Origin: a virus
DNA: 38,128 bases
Reading direction: 5' to 3' (one strand)
Virus record (IMG/VR): IMGVR_UViG_3300045125_000121
Span: 1 to 38,128 of that record
Positions 1-9,182 of this stretch are shown here, piece by piece. Each line of letters starts with the position of its first letter. Within the stretch, counting starts at the first letter, position 1. A program made the position numbers and the translations under genes. The notes beneath the pieces are model-generated. The model was given only the letters and a program-made list of their open reading frames with translations. It had not been told where the DNA came from and searched no databases.

Positions 1-1549
1 CGATAAGGTCGGCCTGCGTGACGCGCGAGCGTCAGCATCTGCTCCTTCAACCGGGCACGCTGCGTCCGGGTAGTCTCCAGCTGGCCGCCTAACTTTGGCC
101 TGCTTCTCTTGTACGGGCAGCTTCACCATGGGCCTGATCTCTGCCTGCTGACGCGCCGGGAACTCTGCGTACTCGTTCACCGTCTTACGCAGGCTCGTCT
201 TCGCTTTTCTCGGGCGGGGCGACGGCAACCAGCTTGGCCTCGGCCTCCTGATAAGCTGTTTTTCCGCGCTGCCAGTTCCTGGTCTTTCTTTTCCCAGGAT
301 TTGTAGGCCGCGCCCGGCAGCTTGGCGCTTTCCAGATCCTGACTCGGCCCGGTAATTGCTGCCTTTAAAGCCGGGATATCGGACACCTGCGTCCGTCTTT
401 GCGCTCCTGCAAACCAGCCGTGGGCGTCATGCAGTCGGGCAGCGGGCATACGCCTTCAGCCGTAAATACCGCAACGAACTTTTCCAGCCCCTGAGCTGCT
501 TCTGCAGGCCAGCCAGATGCGTGGCGTGCGTCTGCTCGACCAGTCCGGTCGCTCGACCGGCTGACACGGCGACGTTGGCTAAGCGCTGCGCTTCGATAAC
601 TCTTCTCGGGCGGCTTGGAACTCTTCTTTGGCCTTTTAGCCACGCTCTTGTAGCTTTGCCAGACTGCAGCGCTGCGGGCCGCGCGCAGCGAGCAGACTTC
701 CGCCAACGCTGGTGACATCCACAAGCGCTTGCAGGTCGTCTCCTGCGCTGGTTACCGTCGGTTCGGATAGACTCCAGCCGCTTCTCAATACTCGGTCTCT
801 TGTTGGCCCAGCCGCGTTAACTCCGCCGCAGCTTTTTCGCGGTCCCCCACTGCTTTGATGACATCCTGATCTTTTCTGCAGCTTCAGGAAATCGTCAAAC
901 GAGGGAGCTTGTCAATCAGGTGCTTTACGCCGATCAACTCTTGCTCGACCGCCTGCTGCTCAAATAACAGCTGCGCGGACGACTTCAGTGATCTCGGGCA
1001 GCGCGATCTTTTGGCCGCCGACTTCGCCAATCACGTCCTGGCACTTTGTCCGCCTTGGCTGTATTGAATAGCCGCTGGAAGAACTTGTCAGTGTCGGTCT
1101 GGTTGTCGTCAATAAAAGAGAAGATGTCCGGTCTGGCCGACGATGATAAACCGGCTGATGAACTTGGCGTCAACGCCCAGAAGCTTTTCAATCTCAGCCG
1201 CTACCGCCTCGTCGCCGCGGGCTGCTTCCTTGCCGGCACGACCGAGAGGATAGACGGTTCCTTCAGGCAGCAGGTAGCGCGTCACGACGGCAACGCGGGC
1301 CGCTGGTGCTCGAACTGCAGCGGTCACGAACGAGTGGCTCGCCCTCGGCGCGTGGACCAGCGACGGCGTTTTCACAGCCTTGAGGCCGAAGTTTTCGGAT
1401 TTTCGCCGCCAGGGGCCCACCGAATCGCGCCAAACGAGGCTGCCTCTTCCCGGAGCCGTTCTTCTCCGAGAATCGCAACCAGCCCGCGTGGTGTAAACTC
1501 CACACGTCCGTTGGCGATGGTGTACCCAGTTCCGGACTTCCAGTTTCAA
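1..1549 (-). CDS. sbcC: SbcC/Rad50-like ATPase, N-terminal part (runs off the window)
   Basis: About 515 codons of the N-terminal half of an SbcC/Rad50-type ATPase (T4 gp46 equivalent), which with the neighbouring SbcD-type nuclease would process DNA ends in replication and recombination. It starts at a TTG that overlaps the SbcD stop (TTGA). The first residues read LKLEVRNW, as in the family's first strand. A Walker A (GENGSGK) follows near residue 35, spread over more than one frame. A Q-loop-like stretch (FIIVGQ, then TDIFSFID) lies around nt 1095-1150. Beyond it the protein is charged coiled coil. Nt ~432-450 encode CPLPDC, a possible zinc hook with unusual spacing (the family norm is CxxC, so an indel or miscall is possible). 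Walker B and the C-terminal lobe are outside the window. Several frameshifts interrupt it. Confidence 0.85.
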
Positions 1550-2692
1550 GAGTATGCATCGTCTAGTCCTCCCACGTACTTAGAAAACTGTGGCATCAAA
1601 CTCTTCACGGGGTCAGAGAGTTTAAAGCGGCCGCGGCCAACTTGTAGGCTATCTGTAGTGTCGCCCAGCGAGGATCGCTTTCCACGGCTGTTGCAAGGTC
1701 GTTTTTCGAGAGCTTCTCCTGATTTGCTCGTGGAGCGGGTACCGATTTCCTCGGTTATTGCCTCACACGCAATATGCCCCAAATGGGATACCGCCGTCAT
1801 GAGCCGTAATATGCCGTCCGGAAGCCGTTTATCGAATCGGATCCGGATGAGGGGCTCATCGATCTCTCTTCGGGCAGTTCTGGGTCGTACATCGCCTGGA
1901 TTTCCTTGGCCAGTTGCCCGGCGCAGAGCTTGTCCAGGGTTTCGATGTCTTTGACAACATAATTCGGCAAAACCGGCGGGTCTCGAATTTGGACCGGCTG
2001 GAACTCAACTGCAGCCGCCGTCAGCCAGCCCGATCGATGCAAAGAAAATCTTGTCTGGCGCCTCTTGGACATGTCCGGCATGGCCGTCGAGCCGGGAGAG
2101 AGCATAACGACAGTCCCATCCTTCTGCGCAGTTTGTGCCGTACACTGTTTTAGTGATCGCGAAAATTCGCCGGCCAACCACGAACCTGCGCGTGGTGCAC
2201 GCCGGTCAGGTCGCACTCGGTACGACCAATCTCACCCATAAAGTCTTTTCCGAAACCTGATGGGTGATAAGAATGTCGGTGTCGGCGGGGACGAGCGTTT
2301 TAAGCGCTTCCGAACTCGCCCTTGGGCAGCCAATCGAGCCCGTACACAGCCACGTCATCAAATTGAACCGGTGTCGTGCAGGTGAATTGGCAGGGATGCA
2401 CGCTCAGCCAGGGCGCATGCCGGTCGAACTCGTGATTGCCCTGAATGTAGTAGGCATTCACGTTGGCGTTCTGCAACCGCGTCAGACCGCGGGACAGCTT
2501 CGCAACCGGACGCGCGAGGTTTTGCTTCTTCTCTAAGATATCGCCACCCATGATGAGCGGCAGCTTGTGCTGAATACAATAGTCAACAATTTGCTCAAAG
2601 CTGTAGTAGGTATCGCCGTAGATGCCGGGCCGCGACGACCACGCCCCATCTTCAAGATGGAGGTCGGCGCAGAACACGAACAACGGTTTCAC
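1546..2692 (-). CDS. sbcD: SbcD/Mre11-like metallophosphoesterase nuclease
   Basis: Calcineurin-type nuclease of the SbcD/Mre11 group (T4 gp47 equivalent), partner of the SbcC-like ATPase directly downstream. Motifs in order: FCADLHLEDGAW (motif I, D and H), GGDILE (motif II), GNHEFD (motif III), then ADTDILITHQ (motif IV, in a different frame). MLSPGSTAMPDMS matches the family's 'GS' strand after the last metal ligands. The start is GTG at 2692, eight bases after AGGAG. The upstream stop codon (TAG) is part of that Shine-Dalgarno. Length about 380 residues is normal for the family. The C-terminal ~120 residues diverge and need at least two frame corrections. The end overlaps the SbcC start as TTGA, so the pair is translationally coupled. 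Confidence 0.88.
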
Positions 2693-2702
2693 TTAGGAAC
2701 TC

Positions 2703-3314
2703 CTAGTCTTCCTCGTCTTCGTCGTACTCTTCCTCGTCATACCTCCGGTTTCTGGTTTTTCGTCAAGTCGTTCCCGAAACCAGCGGGCGGCCACTCGTTA
2801 AACGACGTGTCCTCGGGCGGCTGAGCAAGATGAAAATCCTCTTGAACAGCGCTCCAAGCTGCGGAAAAATTTCGAAACATGTTGAAGATCGACGACTGAT
2901 TTTTATCTGACACCGTCTCGGTCGCTGTCATCTGCTTAAAGACGTTGTGCCACTCTTCGGGTTGGCCGCTGAACCAGCCGGCGTCCTTCTTCTTGGGCCA
3001 CGTCTTCTTGTTTTCTAGACGTAAAGACCTTGAAGAACGACGAACGCAAACATGTCTGCGATATCGTCCAGCGACGGCCCAGACGACACTGTTTTGCGAG
3101 AAAAACATATGCGCCGTCGTGGAGGTTGCATGTGGTAATGCAGTGCGTACTCTGCAGGCGGCAGCTCTGCAGCGATACGCCGCCGTCGCGCGAACGAACG
3201 GTCGAGCCTCATCGTCCGGATGACATCGAAGCTATGACCAGATCTGTACATACAGTCGCGCCGCGACAGCGCGATGTAGGTGCGGATGCAATTGTTTTTC
3301 CGCAACCGGGACAT
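2703..3314 (-). CDS. Unknown protein with acidic tail
   Basis: Not recognised. About 200 residues. The N-terminal two thirds (from 3314, first residues MSRLRKNN) are basic and Cys/Arg-rich. One frame shift near 3015 leads into a well-formed C-terminal part that contains KKTWPKKKDAGWFSG and FKQMTATETVSDKNQSS. The last residues are YDEEEYDEDEED, ending at a TAG that is embedded in the Shine-Dalgarno of sbcD. GGAG lies only 3-4 bases before the chosen ATG, so the start is uncertain. Its position immediately before sbcD and after a probable promoter makes it the first gene of the sbcDC transcript. Confidence 0.6.
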
Positions 3315-3777
3315 ATGCTCCGGAACTAACGACGTGGGCCCGTGCGGCGCAGCTCAATCGTCAGCCTCCGAACAGCCGGGGTGAGATTCGAACCGCCGCT
3401 TTGCTTATGATGGCGAGGACGACCAGACTCTTACCCGGTAAGAGTTTTTCGCTAACTGTTAAACAGCATGACCAGCAGGCTTGCGTCAAACCGAAGTCCC
3501 GGGCCGCAGATTTCAAAAATTTGCCGGCAAAGGCTTTGTGTTACCATGTTGCCGACGGCGGCTATTTTTTTTAGGTTGTTTTTGCCATGATCACCAGCAA
3601 CGTAATGTGACAAAACTTTCAGCGTTCCGTACAGGTGTACTTTAAATTGTAAACTTCCTGACGATTGGCGAAATGATTACGTGACCATTATATTCTGTGG
3701 TCATGCTTCGGCACCAGCAATGCAGCCGCTTCCTGCAAGCGCTTAATTCCGGCATCCTTACCTGCGCATATTTTAAA
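3315..3777. other. Intergenic region with promoter, hairpins and a T-arm-like motif
   Basis: About 460 bases with no convincing gene. On the minus strand it holds a perfect TATAAT inside an inverted repeat (3682-3703), a 12-base palindrome TTTGCCGGCAAA near 3520-3531, a 9-bp perfect hairpin ACTCTTACC/GGTAAGAGT around 3427-3446, and GGTTCGAATC at about 3387-3396, which looks like a tRNA T-arm. I could not close a full cloverleaf around that last motif: the best 5' acceptor candidate gives a 109-base molecule without U33. It may be a decayed or indel-damaged tRNA. Confidence 0.55.
3682..3703 (-). promoter_or_regulatory. Probable leftward promoter -10 box within an inverted repeat
   Basis: The minus strand carries a perfect TATAAT (3687-3692). 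It sits between TGACCA and TGGTCA, which form a 6-bp inverted repeat with a 10-base spacer (3682-3687 and 3698-3703). No good TTGACA is present 16-18 bases upstream, so recognition may need an activator or a different sigma factor. An inverted repeat that covers a -10 box is the usual layout of an operator. It lies upstream of the acidic-tail gene, sbcD and sbcC and downstream of the tRNA, so it could drive that transcript. Confidence 0.45.
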
Positions 3778-3859
3778 TGCCCGACTGAGATCGAACCCAG
3801 ACAAAGAAAACCAAAAATTTCTTTTGTACACTGTTACACCAATAGCAATAATCCAGGGC
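3778..3859 (-). tRNA. tRNA-Gln-like gene (anticodon TTG), with indels
   Basis: Cloverleaf elements in order on the minus strand: acceptor GCCC pairing with GGGC; D-arm region with TTGG and a short GCT/AGT stem; an anticodon stem AGAAA/TTTCT enclosing a T-rich loop that becomes TTTTGGT if one T of a five-T run is an insertion; and T-arm CTGGGTTCGAT...CTCAG. The loop TTTTGGT with anticodon TTG and G37 is the loop I know from organellar and phage tRNA-Gln. Acceptor pairs 5-7 are imperfect and no CCA is encoded. The gene begins about 25 bases after the stop of the exonuclease gene, which fits processing from the same transcript. The isotype call depends on the assumed homopolymer error. Confidence 0.6.
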
Positions 3860-3884
3860 GCTTTAATGTTGTCGACAGAAGTTC

Positions 3885-4428
3885 CTAACCGCGACGGCAA
3901 TCGAGTCGGAAATTAATCAGCGCTTTCTTCGCGTTGTAGTTCAGACCGTCCGACAAGAACAACGCTGCAGGAAGAATCGCACCCCGCCTCGATCAGCTTC
4001 CGTGGTACACGAGGCGAAGCTGGACGCGCAGTGGTCGAGGGCGGGTGCGTGAGAGGTAACACTCCTGCCAACGTTTTCCGGCAACAGATACGCCCAAGAA
4101 GGGCGGCGAACGGGAAACAGGTAGCTCGGCAGGTTGATTTGAGCCGACGCCATGATCGGCGAGCGCCTCTTGATGAACGACAGCAAAACCCGCGGCTCCC
4201 GGCACCGTGAACCGGCGGCTGTCGCTGTCAGCCAACTCGACGTTGCTGACCTCCATCGCCTTGGGGTGTGTCACGTACTCGGGATGCTTGACGCGCAGGT
4301 AGCCACGCCCGGGTCAAACCCGCGTGTCGGAATAATGTTGAAGCTCTGTCGGTCACGATGGCCGAGAGCGTCAGCAGGCTGAACTCCGGAGTTAGCCCGC
4401 CGGTTTCGGTGTCAGAGAAAACGTACAT
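3885..4428 (-). CDS. DnaQ-like 3'-5' exonuclease
   Basis: Starts MYVFSDTETGGL. DTET is the DEDD-family ExoI motif (D and E metal ligands) at residues 6-9. A central stretch HPKAMEVSNVELAD matches the loop after ExoI in DnaQ/epsilon-type exonucleases. A degraded ExoII region and LPENVG/RTL-like residues that fit ExoIII follow in other frames. The C-terminus reads LFLSDGLNYNAKKALINF to a TAG at 3885. About 180 residues is normal for a single-domain member. The start overlaps the stop of the preceding gene (TGATG). The role would be removal of 3' nucleotides in proofreading or recombination. The ExoII and ExoIII assignments rest on frame correction. Confidence 0.78.
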
Positions 4429-4697
4429 CAGTCAGCGATGTCGGGTCGACCCTCGTTGGGATGGAATCGACAACGTCGCCGCGTCTTCGCTGAAGATGAG
4501 TCTCGGGCAATGCCGCCGTTCTCTAGCGCCGCCTTATTGGCGATATGCGCCAGCTCCCGATAGATCGCGCGCCCTTTGAGCTTGCCAAACTTCATGGTGA
4601 GCAAAGCCTCGACGGTTACGTGCTGCGCAACTTCGTCCGGGACGGATCCAGCACTTCGTCGTCAGTGGTAATCAAAATCAAAGTTTTGGGCAGCCAT
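4428..4697 (-). CDS. Small conserved-looking protein, unknown
   Basis: About 88 residues, unknown function. The start ATG at 4697 overlaps the upstream stop (TAATG), and its own stop overlaps the exonuclease start (TGATG), so both ends are fixed by coupling. The first residues (MAAQ/PKTLILITTDDEVLDP) need a one-base correction at a CCC/AAAA run. The middle is helical: LLTMKFGKLKGRAIYRELAH then IANKAALENGG. It is co-transcribed with the DnaQ-like exonuclease. Confidence 0.6.
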
Positions 4698-5773
4698 TAG
4701 ATATAAGCCCTCAAGATGACAGTCTTGTCAACAAGCGGAAATAAATAAAACCCAAACGGGGTGTTTTCGCGAGGCCAGTCGTGCCGCATTAAGACTCCTG
4801 TCGCCGCGCATAAGCTTGGCAACGGTATACGGCCCATTCGTAGTAGCAGAGGCGTCGCCACAACGACGGCCATGTCTGTGCCAGGAACAGGAAACGTTAC
4901 AGACGCGCCGACTGGGCCCGTAGCCCCAGTTGCGCCTATCCTAGCGGCTTCGCGTTGTGTCAAACGCGTGAACGACGGGACCAAGGTCGACGTCTACGCG
5001 AATAATTTCATTCGTAAACTTTCCTAAACTTGGGTTCATCGTCAGCTCATGCAGATAGCACGCTAGCAACGGCGAGATGTCAGCATAGTCCAGCACCGCC
5101 GCGCACTGACCCGCATCAGCTCGCAGCAGCTCTCCCGTTTCCAGGACCACCACTGAACTTTCCGGCTTCTGGATTTACACCCTCGGCGCCCCGACGCGAA
5201 CACCGTGCCGCCCCGAATGGCAGCACCGGTCGCTGCCGTGCGGCGCATGCGGTGAGCTTCTCGTCCACAGGATTCGCTCTGAAAACAGCGCCCAAAGCAT
5301 GGCCGGGTCGAAATACCTCCGGCGCCTCAGGAAGCGCCGGCGGTCCTTCAGATGTATGGGACCCGCCAGTTCGGTCGACTCACGGCGCTCCAAGACTTCC
5401 GGCTCGCCTCGTCCGCGCCCGGCACAGGATGTCGCAATATCGACCGCTACCGCCTCTGAGCATGATCAGATGAATCTTGTCAGCGTCGAGCGGTTCCTTG
5501 GCGCACCAGGCATGATCACCTCACGGCCGCGGTTGACCAGCAGCCCGGGCGAACGAAAACTGAATCTTTCTCCCACGGCACGTCGGCCACCTTGGAATTA
5601 GAAGGCTCACCAGCGCGCCGTCACGCATTGCGGTCACGGCCCGGCGCGCGCGGCGGAGCAGCTCGATGCGGCCGCAGAGATCAACGAACACTTTCTTTTG
5701 GAGGCCTTCTGTTAGAAATGCTTGTGATGAGTGTTTTGACGCGTTCTGAGACTAAACTCTTATTTGTTGTCAT
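4697..5773 (-). CDS. Unknown protein, about 355 residues, heavily frameshifted
   Basis: Both ends are set by coupled junctions: ATG at 5773 overlaps the upstream TGA (ATGA), and TAA at 4697 overlaps the next ATG. Between them coding-like stretches alternate between frames: MTTNKSLVSERVKTLITSIS, VFVDLCGRIELLRRARRAV, VADVPWEKDSVFVRPGLLV, EPLDADKIHLIMLRGGSGRY, ELLRADAGQCAAVLDYADIS, and a C-terminus ending PLVDKTVILRAYI. At least six indels would be needed. I recognise no domain. The gene sits between an Arg-rich protein and the exonuclease block. Confidence 0.55.
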
Positions 5774-6267
5774 CTGGTACTTTCCCTCTCGTAAACCGCG
5801 GCACACGCTCGTAGAAGACTCTGGTGCCGCTGCGTACGAAACTTTGACGAAACAAAATCTGCCTCCATAGCGCGCTTTACGTTCTCCTGTGTTTCTTCTG
5901 CGTGTCCCGCCAAGCTTGAATAGCGATTAGCCGCGCGTGCGGCGTGCGCGCACGACGCCCGCAAGCCGACCAGCGCGGCTAAGAAAGCAAAACGGAGGCC
6001 GCGGGCGGGCGTTCGCCGCAAACGATAAACAACCCGCCGGCTTGCGGGACCAAAACCGTACGTGAGCTGTTCGACGAATGCCGAGATAGTACGACGATAG
6101 GTGGCAGCGCCGAGCCGCGCCAAGCTCGACACCGTAGGCTGGGACGAGCGTGCTCTCGGCACTTCACCACCTTCGGCGTGCACCGTGACGTGGGCATTTG
6201 AACATGCACAGCCCCAGCGAATAACGAGCCGGCGCCGCAACCAACGCGCCCAAGCGACTCGCCTCAA
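5770..6267 (-). CDS. Arg/Ala-rich protein of 165 residues, unknown
   Basis: Open in one frame from a TTG at 6267, which overlaps the previous stop as TTGA, to a TGA at 5770, which overlaps the next ATG as ATGA. Coupling at both ends supports it as a gene. It is very basic (many Arg, some His and Cys), with a hydrophobic stretch LRFAFLAALVGL in the middle and a helical, charged C-terminus (EETQENVKRAMEADF). The Arg-rich centre may partly be a wrong frame between two compensating indels. Function unknown. Confidence 0.45.
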   Translation of the reverse strand: MRRVAWARWLRRRLVIRWGCACSNAHVTVHAEGGEVPRARSSQPTVSSLARLGAATYRRTISAFVEQLTYGFGPASRRVVYRLRRTPARGLRFAFLAALVGLRASCAHAARAANRYSSLAGHAEETQENVKRAMEADFVSSKFRTQRHQSLLRACAAVYERESTR

Positions 6268-6846
6268 ACCCGGCTCTCTGCCGCTTGGCGGTCTGTGCCA
6301 GCGGCGGTCCGCGAATCAATGCCAGCAACAAAGCGCGCGACACTGCCGGCGGTGACCGCTACGCCAGCTTCGGCGAGCTTTTGTGCTGCAAAGTCGACGG
6401 GACTCAAATCGTCGATTTCGCGCAGCGGCACCAGCGCCAGCACCTAAGACCGAGCAGGCGGTTTCGCCGGTGGTCCGGCAACCGTACAGCGCACGCGCCG
6501 CACCGACGGCGTTGTTTTGAAACGCGCGCTTTGGTTTCCTTGCGCTCAAGCGGCGGCCCCGGTTTTGTGCCGGCGAGCAGCCGCGTGTCAAACGAGCGGG
6601 AACACGCCTCTGCATGCTTACCGACGACGAGAACGCCGCCGGCTCATCGTCTGCAGTCAGCATTGGCCCGACGCCGGTCAACAACCACTCAGCGCGCACC
6701 TTAACTTGTCGACAATTTGGGCGAGCATGCTTGGCGTGATTCGGCTCTTTCACGCGCAGCGCAAAATACAGATGCGTACTGCAGTGCTCAACGCCAGCGA
6801 AGCCCGCCAGATTGCCGCCGAAGAAAAACTCGCAGACGTACCTCAA
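6264..6846 (-). CDS. Unknown protein, about 190 residues
   Basis: Starts at a TTG (6846) that overlaps the upstream TGA (TTGA) and ends at a TGA (6264) that overlaps the next TTG. Coding-like segments: YVCEFFFGGNLAGFAG, then VEHCSTHLYFALRVKEP at the N-terminus, AEWLLTGVGPMLTADDEPA in the middle, and a helical C-terminus with VPLREIDDLSPVDFAAQKL and AVTAGSVARFVAGIDSR. These lie in different frames, so at least two indels are implied. No family recognised. Confidence 0.5.
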
Positions 6847-7330
6847 CCCGCTTGCGGATCGCTGGGATTTGTGCAGGCAGTTCTTTCGATGGCCCGTCTC
6901 GCTTTCTTGGCTGCTTTCTTCGCCTTGGCATGTTCGATGTATCCCTGCATGTAGCGAATCAGCGACCGCCCGGCTTTCTTGAATGCGCCCGTGCCGCTGA
7001 CCAGCCGCTGCTCGTGCGCGGCGTTTAAGTATGCCCCAACAAGCCGCCCATAGCCAGAGAGCAGCTCCACCGGATACTGACAGAACGCGCCGAACAGATT
7101 GAAAAAATCTTCCAGCATTTTAAACCGGTCGTTATTCAGCCGCACGGTTTCTGAGAACACAATCCGGCAGCCGCGGGTATTCACCACGGGTGGCGTGCCC
7201 GCTGTTACAGACAAAGAACTGCCGAATTTCAACCTGCCAGCCGGCTTGATCTGGAATCACGACGAGCCGCCAAAGCGACCCCAGCGTTTTGCGCTGCAAC
7301 GTCTTTTGTCAATCGTTGCCGGTATCGCGT
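6843..7330 (-). CDS. Unknown protein with Lys/Ala-rich helical C-terminus
   Basis: From about 7232 to the stop at 6843 the frame is open: NDRFKMLEDFFNLFGAFCQ, then YPVELLSGYGRLVGAYLNAA, and a basic helical tail (HAKAKKAAKKARRAIERT). Upstream, another frame carries TLGSLWRLVVIPDQAGWQV, so the true N-terminus is probably near 7330 with one frameshift. The stop overlaps the next gene's TTG start. Function unknown. The Lys/Ala-rich tail could contact nucleic acid, but that is only inference. Confidence 0.5.
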
Positions 7331-7427
7331 TTTGGTGTTTTAATTACCCGGCGCGCAGCTTTCGTACTGCTTTATTTGCGCGTGAGTCGGCCCCACATGG
7401 AGATCGAAGCCCGGAGCAGGTACATAC

Positions 7428-7917
7428 TCACGAACAACACGACATACGCGCGACAAGATTTTCATCACGTTTCACCAGCGCATTAATAGCTTGTTTGACA
7501 TGCACATACTGGGCGCTCGTCAGATTTGCCCGGCAAAACGGGCAGATATGTGTGCGCCAGCAAGGGCGAATCTTCACAGACCGCCCGTCCTTGAATGAAA
7601 GTGTACTACCGTCGGCCGGCAGAACATACAGCGCCGAGCGCGCCGCTGAACTTTTCAAAGTCAAAGTCCGGGTCATAGGGCGAACGCTTGTCGCCGGTGA
7701 GCAGCCAAAGTTCGTTGCCGGTCAATTCGCGGAGTCGGTAGATCCAGCGCCGGCGGAAACCGTTGAGCCACCCGAGACTTTCCACAGCTCTTTGTTTTTG
7801 GTCAGACCGAATACAAACTGCAGCGTAAAGATTTTGCTAATCCGCGTTCCTACGCGATCAATCTGCCAGCGTTTGTACCGACAAAGTTTTTACATATTCG
7901 ACAAAATCGAGAAGCAT
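7428..7917 (-). CDS. Unknown protein with a CPFC zinc-like motif
   Basis: About 160 residues. N-terminal MLLDFVEYVKTLSV, then WQIDRVGTRISKIFTLQFV, RRRWIYRLRELTGNELWLL, and a C-terminal segment (ADGSTLSFKDGRSVKIRPCW) running into THICPFCRANLTSAQYVHVK. Cys at PCW and at CPFC could bind zinc. Three frame corrections are needed. The gene follows a one-TM protein and precedes the helical protein ending at 6843. No family recognised. Confidence 0.5.
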
Positions 7918-7960
7918 GTCACATCTGTTTATAGCGCACAAACGGGTCCCTGCGCGGCGG

Positions 7961-8171
7961 TCAGGAAGCATCAACGTAAAACTCTTGAGCGAACGGGAAC
8001 AGCGCGACGCCAAATATACCCAGAGCCGAGCATTGCGAAGCCCGTCATACACACCGCCAGCACCAAGCGCAGTACCAGCATCATCCAGCGCTCATTCCGC
8101 TCCCAGGCGATGTTCTGCTTGAAGATATGGTGGTCTTCCAGCAATTTGTCGAGTTCAGGGACGTCGCTCAT
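7961..8171 (-). CDS. Small single-pass membrane protein
   Basis: About 70 residues. It starts MSDVPELDKLLEDHHIF at 8171 with ATG overlapping the phosphoesterase stop (ATGA). Residues ~28-55 are hydrophobic (MLVLRLVLAVCMTGFAML, then a shifted frame GIFGVALFPFAQEF). It ends YVDAS at 7961. The likely topology is one long or two short membrane helices after a charged N-terminal segment. Function unknown. Size and layout would fit a holin or spanin-like accessory, but nothing proves it. Confidence 0.6.
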
Positions 8172-8721
8172 TGGTGGTGGTCGCACGGAACAGGTTCGCG
8201 GTTTTTCATGAAATCCGTCACTGCGTCTAAGCTAATCGGCCGGAAGCCGTGACACCCACAATCGACGTCCAAGGACTTACCACCAATGTCGGTCAGGCTT
8301 CCATGGCTATGACCGGCAAAAGCCACGACCCTCTGTGCATCTGATTCCACACGCGCATGGCGTAATGAAAAGCACAATTCGCTGTTTGTGTTCTCCGCCA
8401 AGATCAACCTGGATTTCGTGATAATCCTTCACCAGCGTCCAGCGCGAATTTCGCTTTACCTCGTCGCGATCGTGATTGCCGCAAATAAGCCACTTCGCCC
8501 GTTTAACTGCGCCAAGATCTCATCAATTGCGGCGGCGTGTTTCTTGCCCCACGACAATGCAAAATCACCAAGGTGAAAAACCGTGTCGCCGGGCAAGACG
8601 CACTCGTTCCAGCGCGCAATCAGCGTATCGGTCATTTCTTTTAGGCACGAAAACGGCCTCGGTTGCTGCTCGATAATATTTGCATGATTGAAATGCGTGT
8701 CACTCCGTAAAACCAAATCAT
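8168..8721 (-). CDS. Calcineurin-like metallophosphoesterase
   Basis: About 185 residues with a full metallophosphoesterase set: SDTHFNHANII (motif I), HLGDFAL (II), ICGNHDRDE (III), LFHYAM (IV) and FAGHSHGSL (V). The start is taken at ATG 8721 (MIWFYG then a one-base shift into SDTHF), because family members begin with a short strand before SDTHF. The last residues (REPVPCDHHQ) end in a TGA overlapping the next ATG. It is distinct from the SbcD-like protein and closer to the small stand-alone phosphoesterases common in phages, which cleave phosphodiesters or phosphomonoesters. The substrate cannot be told. Confidence 0.85.
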
Positions 8722-8772
8722 CTTGTGGGGCCCTCAACCGAACTATTCGGTTTTTCCGGCGAGTTCGAACTG

Positions 8773-9182
8773 TCAGGTTTTCCTTGGCGGTTGAACTCGA
8801 CCGCGGTCATTAACAAAACCACGACCACAATAAAACCCATCGATGGCGATATTGAAATCTTCGTCAGGTGTTACCGGCAGACCATCTGATTTCTCCGTAA
8901 AATCGTACAAATCAACAAGTCCACGCGCATACCGTAACCGTTCTCCGCGCTCAGATCTTCCGTAATACCGACGTCGCCTAATCGCGAAACCATCACGATC
9001 TTGACCGCACTCCCAGCTTCGCACGAAACCTTGTCAAACTCCGGCTCGCCTTTATCGTTGGAGTAACCACGATAGTGCCACATCTCGCCTGGCTTTTTGA
9101 GCCGCGCGAACTTATACGGCCACGTTTCGGGTTTGTGTGGCATCCAGCCGTGGTCCATCGGGTGGCCAGCAAATTCGATCAT
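8773..9182 (-). CDS. Unknown acidic phage protein, about 135 residues
   Basis: Starts MIEFAGHPMDHGWMPHKPET at 9182, overlapping the preceding TGA (ATGA). One frameshift near 8910 joins ENGYGMRVDL to VDLYDFTEKSDGLPVTPDED. The tail is FNIAIDGFYCGRGFV. Rich in Trp, Gly and Asp with no predicted membrane segment. No family recognised. Confidence 0.62.

Noticed and set aside
3688-3900. A 70-codon open frame on the minus strand across 3688-3900
   Set aside because: It crosses the tRNA-Gln-like gene and the end of the exonuclease gene, and its translation has no support.
4900-4960. Collagen-like GATGATGPVGA on the minus strand, suggesting a tail-fibre fragment
   Set aside because: Only three Gly-X-Y triplets, next to a probable frameshift in an unrelated protein. 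No longer repeat exists.
7099-8211. A 370-codon open frame on the plus strand (and similar ones at 1046-1954 and 9137-9877)
   Set aside because: All lie opposite recognisable minus-strand genes and have low-complexity, Arg/Ser-rich translations without a ribosome-binding site.
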